A DNA stretch of 20,865 nucleotides, from positions 1 through 20,865 of the forward strand of contig JBKECA010000220.1 of assembly GCA_047973435.1 (NCBI GenBank), written 5' to 3'. Under the pieces are notes generated by a model. It worked only from the letters and a program-made list of their open reading frames with translations, ran no database searches and had not been told where the DNA came from. Shown piece by piece: positions 13,943 to 20,865 of this stretch. The stretch comes from JBKECA01 sp047973435. GTDB lineage: Bacteria > Planctomycetota > Planctomycetia > Planctomycetales > Planctomycetaceae. Each line of letters opens with the position of its first letter. Position 1 is the stretch's first letter. A program made the position numbers and the translations under genes.

Positions 13943-15394
13943 GTGTCTTCCCCGTCGATCAATCCTCCGCACGGACAGTTTTGCCCCGGCTGCAATGCGT
14001 GGTTTCCACCGGAAGTGGAACAGGGCCTCTGTCCGCGCTGCCAGATGCCGCTCGCCCCGTCGCTTGTGGTCGACACATTGCAACCGACTTTTCTATGGCG
14101 AGGCTCGCTCACTTCGACGCCGGATAGGCCCTGTCCGCCGGCTGTCGACTGTGATGACGCGCGACTGCGTGGACTGGTAGGCACAGAGCTGCGGATTTAT
14201 CAGATTGAGTCGCTCCTGGGGCGCGGCGGAATGGGCTGGGTCTTTCTGGCACGTCATCGCAACCTGCAACGATTGTGTGCGTTGAAGATACTCGCGCCAC
14301 GCCTCGCCGCGCGCGATCCGGAGTTCCTGACTCGTTTCGAGAATGAAGGCCGGGCCGCCGCGTCGCTGGTCCATCCGAACATTATCACCACGCACGCCAT
14401 TGGCGATTGCGACGACCTCCACTTTCTGGAAATGGAGTATGTTCAGGGTCGGTCGCTGCAGCATCGGATCAACGAGGGCCCGTTCAACCCGCTGCAGGCA
14501 CTCTCCGTTGCGGCCCAGATTGCCTCCGGCCTGGCGGCTGCTCATGGCCTGGGTATCGTCCATCGCGATCTCAAACCGGACAACGTCCTCATGACGCATA
14601 CCGGAATCCCGAAGATCAGCGACTTCGGCCTGGCCAAGCGGTTTGTCGCTGGACGCAGCGAGAGCAATCAGGGACTGGCCGGGACGCCGCACTATATGGC
14701 GCCCGAGCTGTTTCTGGGGGAAGGCCCGACCACAGCCAGCGACGTCTATGCTCTGGGGGTCTGCCTGTACCAGATGCTCACGGGGCACTTTCCATTTACC
14801 GCACCGACACTCAACGAACTGATGCACGAGGTGACGACGGCTCCGCTGCCTCATCTGCGGATCGAGCATCCGCACATTCCTCTCGATGTAGCGGAGTGCG
14901 TCTTCGCGATGCTGTCACGCAGCCCCAACAATCGTCCTCGTGATGGAATCGAAGCGGCCCAACTGCTGACGGCGGTGCTCGGGCATGCCCGTGATCTGGA
15001 CCTTCTGATGCACGAAGCCCTCGACGACCTTCCCAACGTCCAATGGCACCGCAGCGGGCAGAGACACGAAGCGATAGTGCAACTCGGGGGAGAACGCCGG
15101 CAACGGGTTTGCGTCGAGTCGCTGGAGGATTTCGAAGGTGACCGGCTCCTGTCGATTTACAGCTTGTGCGGCGTGGTGGATACCGAGCACTGCCACGATG
15201 CGTTACGGCTCAATTCCAAGATCATGCATGGTGCCCTCGCAATTCGTGATATTGAAGGCCAGGCCTACTTCGTGCTGGTCAACAACTACCCGCGGGCGAC
15301 GGTTGATGCGGAAGAAATTCGCCAGAGCGTGCTCGACGCCGCGCTGCATGCAGATGCATTCGAACTGCAACTGACCGGCAAAGACGTGCATTGA
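13943..15394 (+). CDS. Ser/Thr protein kinase with N-terminal zinc ribbon and C-terminal YbjN/CesT-like domain
   Basis: This is 483 aa if started at the GTG at 13943; a TTG at 13913 would add 10 residues and neither has a Shine-Dalgarno sequence. The zinc ribbon FCPGC...LCPRC (Cys 14, 17, 30, 33) lies at the N-terminus and rules out the later ATG. The kinase domain spans about 85-340, with loop LGRGGMGWV (92-100), ALKIL (Lys115), HRDLKPDN (207-214), DFG (227-229) and GTPHYMAPE ending at 255. All catalytic residues are present. After an Asn/Arg-rich end (SRSPNNRPRDG), residues about 370-480 form a further domain (RVCVESLEDFEGDRLLSIYSLCG, LRLNSKIMHGALAIRDIEGQAYFVLVN, EIRQSVLDAALHADAFELQL). Its pattern recalls the YbjN or type III chaperone (CesT) fold. 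No membrane helix is seen, so this is a cytoplasmic kinase. It is convergent with uvrC, with 21 bp between stops. Confidence 0.88.
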   Translation: MSSPSINPPHGQFCPGCNAWFPPEVEQGLCPRCQMPLAPSLVVDTLQPTFLWRGSLTSTPDRPCPPAVDCDDARLRGLVGTELRIYQIESLLGRGGMGWVFLARHRNLQRLCALKILAPRLAARDPEFLTRFENEGRAAASLVHPNIITTHAIGDCDDLHFLEMEYVQGRSLQHRINEGPFNPLQALSVAAQIASGLAAAHGLGIVHRDLKPDNVLMTHTGIPKISDFGLAKRFVAGRSESNQGLAGTPHYMAPELFLGEGPTTASDVYALGVCLYQMLTGHFPFTAPTLNELMHEVTTAPLPHLRIEHPHIPLDVAECVFAMLSRSPNNRPRDGIEAAQLLTAVLGHARDLDLLMHEALDDLPNVQWHRSGQRHEAIVQLGGERRQRVCVESLEDFEGDRLLSIYSLCGVVDTEHCHDALRLNSKIMHGALAIRDIEGQAYFVLVNNYPRATVDAEEIRQSVLDAALHADAFELQLTGKDVH

Positions 15395-15415
15395 GCGGCC
15401 CGGGGATTTTGGGCA

Positions 15416-16825
15416 TCACTCGAAGGTGGACTTGCGCCGCAGCGTATGATGATAGGACTGCGCGAAGCGGTGGGCCTCGTCGCGAACGTATTGCAACAGT
15501 CGCAGCGCGAATGAATGCCGCGACAGGCGCCGTGGCTCGCTATCCCCTGGCAGAAAGACTTCTTCTTCGCGCTTGGCCAGAGAGAGTGTAAATGGCGGCG
15601 TGATGTCGATCGCTTGAAAGGCCGCCATCACGGAGCTGAGCTGTCCTTTGCCACCGTCGATGAGCAACAAGTCCGGGAAGCGCTCGCTCTCCTGCTGCAG
15701 ACGTCGAAACCGGCGGCTGATGACCTCCCGCATGCTGGCGAAGTCGTCGACTCCGTCGACCGTCCGAATCTTGTATCGCTTGTAGCCATGCTTGAAAGGG
15801 AGGCCATCGATGAACTGCACCAGGCTGGCGACGGTTTCTCCCCCCTGAAGATGGGCGATGTCGACCCCTTCAATCACGCGGGGAAGCTCGGCCAGGGCGA
15901 AGATCTTCTGCAGACCCTTCAGCCCCTTACGAGGGTCAACGTAGAACGCCTCGGGCTGAGCGTGATCCTCCAGATTGCCCCGCAGACTCAGGCTCTCCAA
16001 CGATTTGATTTCATCCCGTAGCCGGGCCGCTTTTTCGAACTTCAGCTCCTGGGAAGCGGTCTGCATCTCGGATCGCAGCTCCTTGAGCAACGACGCCTTG
16101 TTCCCATCGAGAAACATTCGCAGCCGGCGGATGTCGTCCCGGTACTGCTCCTGAGTGATACGCAAATTGCACGGCGCGGTGCACTGGTTGATGCTGGCCA
16201 GCAGGCAGGGGCGAAACCAGCGCCAGCGTTCGTCATCGGCATCGATGTCGAGACTGCACGTGCGAAACTTGAAGATCTTCTGCAGCACGGCAATCGTTCC
16301 CCGCAGCTTTTTGGCTGACGTAAACGGGCCATACAGCTTAACTCCCTTGTCCGCCGGCTTGCGGGTAAATTCGACTCGCGGGAAGTCTTCCCCGGTTGTA
16401 ATCTGCAGGTAAGGGAAGGTCTTGTCGTCCTTCAATTCCTGGTTGAAACGGGGCTGAATGTCCTTGATCAGCCGCGCTTCGAGCAGCAGAGCGTCGACTT
16501 CGCTATCGGTGGTAATGCAGTCAATGTCGGCGATTTCCGGCACCAGATCGGCCGTGCGACGGTCGACCGCGGCCGCAGAGAGAAAATAGCTCGCTGCCCG
16601 AATACGCAGGTTGCGGGCTTTGCCGACGTAGATCACCCTCCCCTGGGCATCCTTCATCAGGTAAACGCCCGGCGACCTGGGGAATTTCCGCACCTTCTTG
16701 TGAGGCGGCAGGGGCTCGTGCGGCGGTCGAGGCTCGGTCGGAGGGGCCGGCGCGGTGAGATCGTCGCGCGCGACAGCACCATCGTTCTCGGGGGGATCGA
16801 GGTCAGTGGAGCGTCCCTGCGGCAT
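15416..16825 (-). CDS. uvrC: Excinuclease ABC subunit C, short form lacking the HhH region
   Basis: This is a 469-aa protein. A Pro-rich extension covers residues 1-42. The GIY-YIG nuclease domain follows (GVYLMKDAQGRVIYVGKARNLR, catalytic Glu117 in LLLEARLI). Four cysteines (190, 207, 215, 219) match the iron-sulfur cluster positions of UvrC. The UVR motif that contacts UvrB is at about 253-285. The RNase H-like 5' nuclease domain spans about 300-460, with GVDIAH (Asp322), LLIDGGKGQL (Asp390) and DEAHRFA (His452). UvrC makes the two incisions on either side of a DNA lesion in nucleotide excision repair. Full-length UvrC is about 600 aa; here the chain stops just after the nuclease domain, so the C-terminal helix-hairpin-helix pair is absent. 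There is no frameshift remnant downstream, because the convergent kinase stop follows within 21 bp. No clear Shine-Dalgarno sequence precedes the ATG. Confidence 0.93.
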   Translation of the reverse strand: MPQGRSTDLDPPENDGAVARDDLTAPAPPTEPRPPHEPLPPHKKVRKFPRSPGVYLMKDAQGRVIYVGKARNLRIRAASYFLSAAAVDRRTADLVPEIADIDCITTDSEVDALLLEARLIKDIQPRFNQELKDDKTFPYLQITTGEDFPRVEFTRKPADKGVKLYGPFTSAKKLRGTIAVLQKIFKFRTCSLDIDADDERWRWFRPCLLASINQCTAPCNLRITQEQYRDDIRRLRMFLDGNKASLLKELRSEMQTASQELKFEKAARLRDEIKSLESLSLRGNLEDHAQPEAFYVDPRKGLKGLQKIFALAELPRVIEGVDIAHLQGGETVASLVQFIDGLPFKHGYKRYKIRTVDGVDDFASMREVISRRFRRLQQESERFPDLLLIDGGKGQLSSVMAAFQAIDITPPFTLSLAKREEEVFLPGDSEPRRLSRHSFALRLLQYVRDEAHRFAQSYHHTLRRKSTFE

Positions 16826-16953
16826 GCTGGAATTGTAGACAATGCGATCCGCTGTGTGTCAGAGCAGCCGCTACGAAATTAATTCGGCCCGCGGCAGCAA
16901 GTGAGATGACTCGGACGTCCCCTCTCCCTCACCCGAGACAGAACGGGGCAACT

Positions 16954-16970
16954 TCGACCGCTGCGGTCGA
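16954..16970. repeat. 17-bp perfect palindrome TCGACCGC-T-GCGGTCGA
   Basis: Eight-base arms flank a single T. The dyad lies about 130 bp upstream of the uvrC start, between divergent genes, and has the size of a dimeric repressor operator. No regulator can be named. Confidence 0.4.
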
Positions 16971-17542
16971 TCTTTGCGAGTCGCGAGGCTCGGAGGTGAT
17001 CGGAGACGGTGTCTGGGCTGCGCCGCGTCGCGATCGGGCCGGCTGGGAGGCGAGTGGCCTCTCAGTTTCAAGGCAACCAGGGACCCCAGTCCAAGTCGCT
17101 TGGTACCATCAGGTCGGACCTGGCTCGGCCCTCTCCTCCTGGCACCTTGGCTGGAGCCAACAAAGCCCGCCGACTCTGGCACGCCAGTTGCCTGAGTGAT
17201 CTCGACGCGAAAGCCTGTTCTTTGCCAGATGTTGACTTTGCTAATCGCCAGGAGGGACTGGCAGATATCGACGCTACCCAGCTGGTGACGGGAACTGGCT
17301 CACGTTGAATCAACGCTGGCCATCCGCTGCGAATCGCTGCAGTTCACGGGCAAACCGGTGCTGAGTTTTGCGTACCTGCATGCTGATATTTGCACGTGTT
17401 CGACCCGCGCCACCGGTCAGGATTCTGCACGGACAGAGAAACCTGGCCCCCAACCACTCCATTTACCCCACAGTGACACATCGGCAGTAATTGCCGAATA
17501 CGGTACGCCAGTTGCTTCCCTACTTCATTGAGCGGTCGGTTT

Positions 17543-17583
17543 GGAATCTGGCCGCCATCGATGAAGTGGCCTTCGGAATGGAG
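17543..17583 (+). promoter_or_regulatory. csrA leader with GGA triplets overlapping the ribosome-binding site
   Basis: GGA occurs at 17543-17545, 17575-17577 and 17580-17582. The last is part of the GGAG Shine-Dalgarno sequence seven bases before the ATG. In characterised bacteria CsrA represses its own or target mRNAs by binding GGA in the leader and at the Shine-Dalgarno sequence. The arrangement is seen here; the regulation is inferred. Confidence 0.4.
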
Positions 17584-17590
17584 CCGAAAC

Positions 17591-17797
17591 ATGTTGGTCT
17601 TGTCACGGAAGCAGAACGAGACGATCGTCTTACCGGACCTCAACCTCACGATCCGCGTCACTGGGATTTCGGGTGGCCGCGTTCGTTTGGCGGTAGAAGC
17701 TCCGCAGGAGATTCGTGTCATGCGGCACGAGGTGCTATCCCGTCCAGAGTCTTGTCGTCCGGCCTCGCGGCCAACCGATTCCACTGTGCTGGTGTGA
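17591..17797 (+). CDS. csrA: Carbon storage regulator CsrA
   Basis: This is a 68-aa protein. The ATG at 17591 starts the family signature MLVLSRKQNETIVL and has GGAG seven bases upstream, so the longer in-frame extension is rejected. IRVTGISGGRVRLAVEAPQEIRVMRHEV is the conserved RNA-binding core; Leu4 and Arg6 and the region around Arg45 correspond to residues known to contact RNA in CsrA homologues. The tail (SRPESCRPASRPTDSTVLV) is divergent, as usual. CsrA dimers bind GGA motifs in mRNA leaders and block or stabilise translation. Three GGA triplets precede the gene, one within its own ribosome-binding site, which suggests autoregulation. No flagellar genes or fliW, common neighbours of csrA in other bacteria, are visible here. 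Confidence 0.93.
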   Translation: MLVLSRKQNETIVLPDLNLTIRVTGISGGRVRLAVEAPQEIRVMRHEVLSRPESCRPASRPTDSTVLV

Positions 17798-18203
17798 ATG
17801 CCTCTTCACAGTTCTGGCAACGGCCCGCGTTCCCACCATCCGGGGTCGCGGCTCGCCCTCAATGCAACGACCGACAGGCCGTAACCACATATATTGCATG
17901 TGGTTGAGGCAACTTCCGCCAGCATCGAGGTTGCCCTTCTCACCGCAGCAATTGGGGGATTGAAAGTTTGCTCCGCCTCAGTCCTGAAGAATCTGCTGTT
18001 GATTCTGTAGATTCTCTGTGTTGCCGTGCGTTTCAATGAGGTAGAGATGTGGTGCTGCAGGTCGAGGCAGTTCCACAGGGAACGACGAACAACCAACCCC
18101 ACCTCGACGCGACTCGACCTCCCGCCGAACGCGTCAACCGGAGCCAGAACCCCATCCCTTTGAAAATGCCGGGATGAGGTTGCGCGCTTCCCAGGAGCTT
18201 CCG
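17798..18203. other. Intergenic region after csrA, 406 bp
   Basis: This separates csrA from the small membrane protein gene on the same strand. It contains an 8-bp hairpin (17883-17905). Minus-strand frames spanning it look like shadows. The 3' end carries the ribosome-binding site AGGAG before 18204. No promoter was identified with confidence, although the distance implies the downstream cluster has its own. Confidence 0.6.
17883..17905 (+). repeat. Hairpin AACCACAT / ATGTGGTT downstream of csrA
   Basis: Perfect 8-base arms (17883-17890 and 17898-17905) close a loop ATATTGC, 85 bp after the csrA stop. GAGGC follows instead of a T-run. It may end or protect the csrA message; a standard intrinsic terminator is not supported. 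Confidence 0.5.
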
Positions 18204-18359
18204 ATGCACGCAGTTGAATTGCTGGCCTATCTTGACCCCGGTGCTGGCAGCCTGCTGTTGCAGGCCTTGGTTGCCGGCGGTGCTGGCGCACTGGTTTTCT
18301 TCAAGCACATGTGGAAGATGCTTCGCACCCCCGCCGAGAAGCCCACAACCTCCCGCTAG
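18204..18359 (+). CDS. 51-aa LDPG-motif small membrane protein
   Basis: The ATG at 18204 is preceded by AGGAG six bases upstream, an unusually good site for this window, so the upstream in-frame start is rejected. The protein begins MHAVELLAYLDPGAGSLLLQ and continues through one hydrophobic helix (LLLQALVAGGAGALVFF), ending in a basic tail KHMWKMLRTPAEKPTTSR. The YLDPG-x-GS motif before a single helix followed by Lys/Arg recalls small uncharacterised proteins that, to my memory, recur next to methyltransferase and sulfatase-like genes; this is not checked. It probably sits in the inner membrane. The methyltransferase-like gene starts 48 bp later. Function is unknown; a role in anchoring or assembling the products of the next two genes is a guess. 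Confidence 0.75.
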   Translation: MHAVELLAYLDPGAGSLLLQALVAGGAGALVFFKHMWKMLRTPAEKPTTSR

Positions 18360-18407
18360 ACCTCTCGGATCGCCTCCAACTGGGCGAGTCATCGTCTTTC
18401 CGGCCCC

Positions 18408-19823
18408 ATGTCGACTGCGGGTATGGCACCATTGTTTGATCCAGGTTCTTTTCGTGACCGGGTCGGGCGTGTCGTCGTCTCGAACGAGCGGGTCTTGAGA
18501 GCACTCAAGACCCCCGGCTGGGACGCCTGGAGTAAGCTGAAGAGCTGCGAGTTCTTTGATTGCGAAGTGGCTGCCGGGCGAATCGTTCGGACCACGGAGA
18601 CGACGACGGACCTGCCCGATGCCGGAGACCCTTGGATCGGGTGGCTGGAGCACGAACGCATCCCGTTTGTCTCCTATCCGTACGAGTGGTCATTCAGCAT
18701 GCTCAAGCGGGCGGCCCTGCTGCAGCTGGAATTGACCTCCACTGCAGTCGAAAACGGCCTGATTCTCAAGGACGCGACGCCCTACAACGTGCAGTTCCGC
18801 GGGGCGCAACCGGTCTTTATTGATGTCGCTTCGTTTGAGTCGCACGACGGCGGGCCCTGGGAAGGCTATCGGCAGTTCTGCCAGCAGTTTCTGTATCCGC
18901 TCATGCTGCAGGCCTGGCGCGGGGTCGACTTTCAGCCGTGGCTGCGGGGGCGAATGAATGGGATCACACCGGAGGAATGCTGGCGGCTTTTGTCGAGTCG
19001 GGACCTGCTGCGCAGCGGCGCCCTCACGCACGTCTTTTTGCACTCCAAGCTGACTGCCTCCGCCGCGAACAGGCAGTCCAATCTCCCTTCTTCGCTGCAG
19101 GACAGCGGCTTCCAGAAGTCGCTTGTGGAGGCCAATCTTTCCAAGCTGCACAAGATTGTCTCGAGGCTGGAGTGGAAAGCGGCCACTTCCTACTGGTCCG
19201 AATACGACCGGGCGGCCCCTCCTGTCCTGTCCGACGCCGCGACGAAGGAGGATTTCATCCGATCCGTCGTTGCTCGTCAGCGCTGGAAGATGGTCTGGGA
19301 CCTTGGCTGCAACTTCGGTCGCTACTCTCGCATCGCGGCCGACCACGCCGACCTGGTGCTCGCGCTCGATGTCGACCATCTCACGCTCGATCGTCTGTAC
19401 CGCAGCCTGCAGGACGAGTCTCGGCAGAACATTCTTCCCCTGGTCTTCAATCTGGCCGATCCCACTCCGGGGCTCGGCTGGCGCGGGAAGGAGCGTCGAC
19501 GGCTAATCCATCGAGGCCCACCGCAGCTGATCTTTTGTCTCGCCCTGATCCACCATCTGGTACTCAGGGAAAACCTGCTGCTGACGCAGGTGGTCGACTG
19601 GCTGGGCGATTTGGGGGCCACCGTCGTAATCGAGTTTGTCGACAAGACCGATCCGCAGGCCCAGTCGTTGCTTGCGAATCGGGGCGACCAGTACGATGAT
19701 TATTCAGAGCCTCAATTCCTGGAGGCAATGCAGTCCCGATTTCTCATTCGGGACACCATTCCCCTCCCATCCAAGACTCGCACCCTGTATCTGGCGGAGC
19801 CGCTTTCTCCTCGGAAGGCCTAG
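18408..19823 (+). CDS. Two-part class I SAM-dependent methyltransferase-like protein
   Basis: This is a 471-aa protein. The C-terminal half (about 285-465) is a Rossmann methyltransferase: motif I VWDLGCNFGRYSRIAA (296-311), the acidic end of strand 2 in LALDVD (319-323), FCLALIHHLV (376-385) and VVIEFVDK (406-413). The N-terminal half (1-270) has no methyltransferase motif; it contains LILKDATPYNVQFRGAQPVF then IDVASFE (118-144), which resembles the catalytic-loop and metal-binding segments of kinase-like phosphotransferases. Such proteins are sometimes annotated as NoeA-like nodulation proteins, which would fit modification of a glycan; I cannot confirm it. There is no signal peptide, so it is cytoplasmic. 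The ATG at 18408 lacks a good Shine-Dalgarno sequence; an ATG at 18423 is an alternative. The sulfatase-like gene begins 44 bp after the stop. Confidence 0.85.
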   Translation: MSTAGMAPLFDPGSFRDRVGRVVVSNERVLRALKTPGWDAWSKLKSCEFFDCEVAAGRIVRTTETTTDLPDAGDPWIGWLEHERIPFVSYPYEWSFSMLKRAALLQLELTSTAVENGLILKDATPYNVQFRGAQPVFIDVASFESHDGGPWEGYRQFCQQFLYPLMLQAWRGVDFQPWLRGRMNGITPEECWRLLSSRDLLRSGALTHVFLHSKLTASAANRQSNLPSSLQDSGFQKSLVEANLSKLHKIVSRLEWKAATSYWSEYDRAAPPVLSDAATKEDFIRSVVARQRWKMVWDLGCNFGRYSRIAADHADLVLALDVDHLTLDRLYRSLQDESRQNILPLVFNLADPTPGLGWRGKERRRLIHRGPPQLIFCLALIHHLVLRENLLLTQVVDWLGDLGATVVIEFVDKTDPQAQSLLANRGDQYDDYSEPQFLEAMQSRFLIRDTIPLPSKTRTLYLAEPLSPRKA

Positions 19824-19867
19824 CGCTGTCGGCCAGCATCGGGTTCGGGCAACCGTCCGCGCCAGTG

Positions 19868-20865
19868 ATGTCCGACTCTCCTTCCGACTCTCCTTCCGAC
19901 GTCCCTTCTGAAACCTCGCCTGGCAACCCTGCGACCGGCGGCGCGCCCGTAGCAACGCCCCGCGGCGTCTTCTGGGATGCGGTCCATCTCTTTTCGCTGT
20001 CGGCGATCGTCATTGGCCAGCCTCTGCTCGATCGTCTGCAGCACAACCCCGGTTTTCTCACGCAGGAAGGTCTCGACGCGACGGACCTGTTTCTCCTCGC
20101 GGCCCTGCTTCTGGTGGGGCCCCCGCTGGTCATGCTGGCGGTCGAAGGACTCGCCCGGCTGGTCAGCGCTGCGGCTCGACGAACGACCCATCTGGTGCTC
20201 ATCACGGTTCTGTTCGCCCTGCTGGGAGTGTCGCTGCTCAAGCGACCGTTTGAGCCATTACGCAATTACGGTGTTCCCGGCGGCTGGCTGGCGTTGTTAC
20301 TGCTGGCCTGGCCAATCTCTCTGCTGATGCGGAATTACCGACGGCAGGGCTGGGTCTACACTCTCCTGTCAATCGCTGTGGTTGGTCTGGTGGTCTTTCC
20401 CTCGCAGTTTTTCCAGTCCCACCGGATTTCCGCCGTCTGCTTTCCACCACCTCCGTCCCCGGACCAACCCCATGCGGAGCATCCTGTCCCGATTGTGATG
20501 ATCGTGTTTGACGGCCTCTCCGGGGTGGAACTGCTGAATCACGATCGAGACATTGACGCGATCCGTTATCCGAACTTCGCCCGGCTGGCGGGAATGAGTC
20601 GCTACTATCGCAACGCAACTACGGTGCACTATCGAACCGATAACGCCGTCCCCGCGATCCTGACTGGCAACATCCCTCCGGGCGATCTCCCCCCCTTCGT
20701 CGGTGACTATCCGGTGAACCTGTTCACGCTGCTGCGAGACTCGCAGCAGTCCGACCTGACCATCTTCGCACCATTTACCCGGCTGTGCCCGAGCGAACTC
20801 CGCTACCTGCCGCGGGTTCGGACCCGGCTTGAGCGAGTCCTGGATTCTCTGCACACCCTGCTGCA
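19868..20865 (+). CDS. Membrane-anchored sulfatase/alkaline phosphatase-superfamily protein, 3' end outside window
   Basis: The frame is open from the ATG at 19868 to the end of the window (332 codons). A GTG directly before the ATG is also possible, and the frame stays open further upstream. Residues 1-30 are Ser/Pro/Asp-rich (SDSPSDSPSD). About five membrane helices follow at 35-52, 73-100, 106-124, 137-154 and 161-181. From residue 207 a sulfatase-like domain begins: PIVMIVFDGLSGVEL with metal-ligand Asp215, then PNFARLAGMSRYYRNATTVHYRTDNAVPAILTG. Thr257 in RTDNAVP is at the position of the nucleophile in this superfamily. There is no C-x-P-S-R, so it is not a formylglycine sulfatase. Helices plus a periplasmic domain of this type are typical of phosphoethanolamine or phosphoglycerol transferases acting on envelope lipids and glycans. 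The acceptor here is unknown. Confidence 0.85.
   Translation, partial: MSDSPSDSPSDVPSETSPGNPATGGAPVATPRGVFWDAVHLFSLSAIVIGQPLLDRLQHNPGFLTQEGLDATDLFLLAALLLVGPPLVMLAVEGLARLVSAAARRTTHLVLITVLFALLGVSLLKRPFEPLRNYGVPGGWLALLLLAWPISLLMRNYRRQGWVYTLLSIAVVGLVVFPSQFFQSHRISAVCFPPPPSPDQPHAEHPVPIVMIVFDGLSGVELLNHDRDIDAIRYPNFARLAGMSRYYRNATTVHYRTDNAVPAILTGNIPPGDLPPFVGDYPVNLFTLLRDSQQSDLTIFAPFTRLCPSELRYLPRVRTRLERVLDSLHTLL
19871..19900 (+). repeat. 12-bp tandem repeat in the sulfatase-like gene
   Basis: TCCGACTCTCCT is repeated 2.5 times directly after the start codon and encodes the SDSP repeat at the cytoplasmic N-terminus. The repeat number could vary between strains without a frameshift. Confidence 0.8.

Larger units (their letters stand above)
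16826..17590. other. Divergent intergenic region uvrC-csrA, 765 bp
   Basis: This is the longest gene-free stretch of the window. Frames on both strands (for example 16906-17199 plus, 17344-17784 minus) give Arg/Ser/Pro-rich translations without recognisable domains, and I call none. It holds a 17-bp perfect palindrome at 16954-16970, a small hairpin TCGGCA-gtaat-TGCCGA at 17481-17497, and three GGA triplets just before csrA. A structured RNA or decayed gene could be hidden here, but I recognise no tRNA, tmRNA, SRP RNA or RNase P signature. Confidence 0.6.

Noticed and set aside
16906..17308. Plus-strand frames in the uvrC-csrA gap
   Set aside because: Compositions are Arg/Ser/Pro-rich, there is no ribosome-binding site and no family signature. 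The segment DLDAKACSLPDVDFANRQEG looked protein-like but matches nothing I recognise.
17344..17784. 146-codon minus-strand frame opposite csrA
   Set aside because: It is antisense to a clear csrA gene and its translation has no recognisable domain; it is a shadow frame.
1..20865. CRISPR array, IS element, prophage or integron
   Set aside because: No regularly spaced direct repeats, transposase, integrase or att-like boundaries were seen in any part of the window.

Overview
The window looks like a chromosomal stretch of a high-GC planctomycete (order Planctomycetales or a close relative). This rests on gene content, not on a marker gene. The indicators are a secreted PQQ-type beta-propeller opening with WPEFRGPRGDG, a secreted DUF1080 protein, a BatA/VWA membrane protein, two Hanks-type Ser/Thr kinases of planctomycete style, a PSP1 protein with a GCGSCGC tail, exported TIM-barrel and GDPD proteins, and a short UvrC. 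Several genes have no clear Shine-Dalgarno sequence and strands alternate often. No IS element, integrase, phage gene, CRISPR array, tRNA or rRNA gene was recognised.

Layout. 1-518: 3' part of a BON-domain protein gene (+). 571-1821: secreted beta-propeller (-). 2334-3488: TPR lipoprotein (+), with a long 3' region ending in a strong intrinsic terminator. 3848-4519: DUF1275 membrane protein (+). 4936-7311: three minus-strand genes (DUF1080, PSP1, TIM-barrel isomerase-like). 7769-10318: large BatA/VWA protein (+), whose 3' end overlaps a convergent kinase gene. 10203-13418: minus-strand run GDPD > cyclophilin-type PPIase > kinase. 13943-15394: second kinase (+) with an N-terminal zinc ribbon and a C-terminal extra domain. 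15416-16825: uvrC (-). 17591-17797: csrA (+). 18204 to the window end: a plus-strand cluster of a 51-aa membrane protein, a two-part methyltransferase-like protein and a membrane-anchored sulfatase/alkaline-phosphatase-superfamily enzyme that runs off the window.

The genes are mostly independent envelope, signalling and housekeeping functions. The clearest functional unit is the final three-gene cluster, which I infer modifies or decorates an envelope glycan or lipid. The other main interest is non-coding. An approximately 76-89 bp intergenic repeat occurs three times (3512-3587, 13458-13545, 13806-13894). A BIME-like pair of palindromes lies upstream of the BatA gene (7437-7511). Three short hairpins of related design sit at 4767-4889. 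All function statements come from reading motifs by eye; no database search was run.
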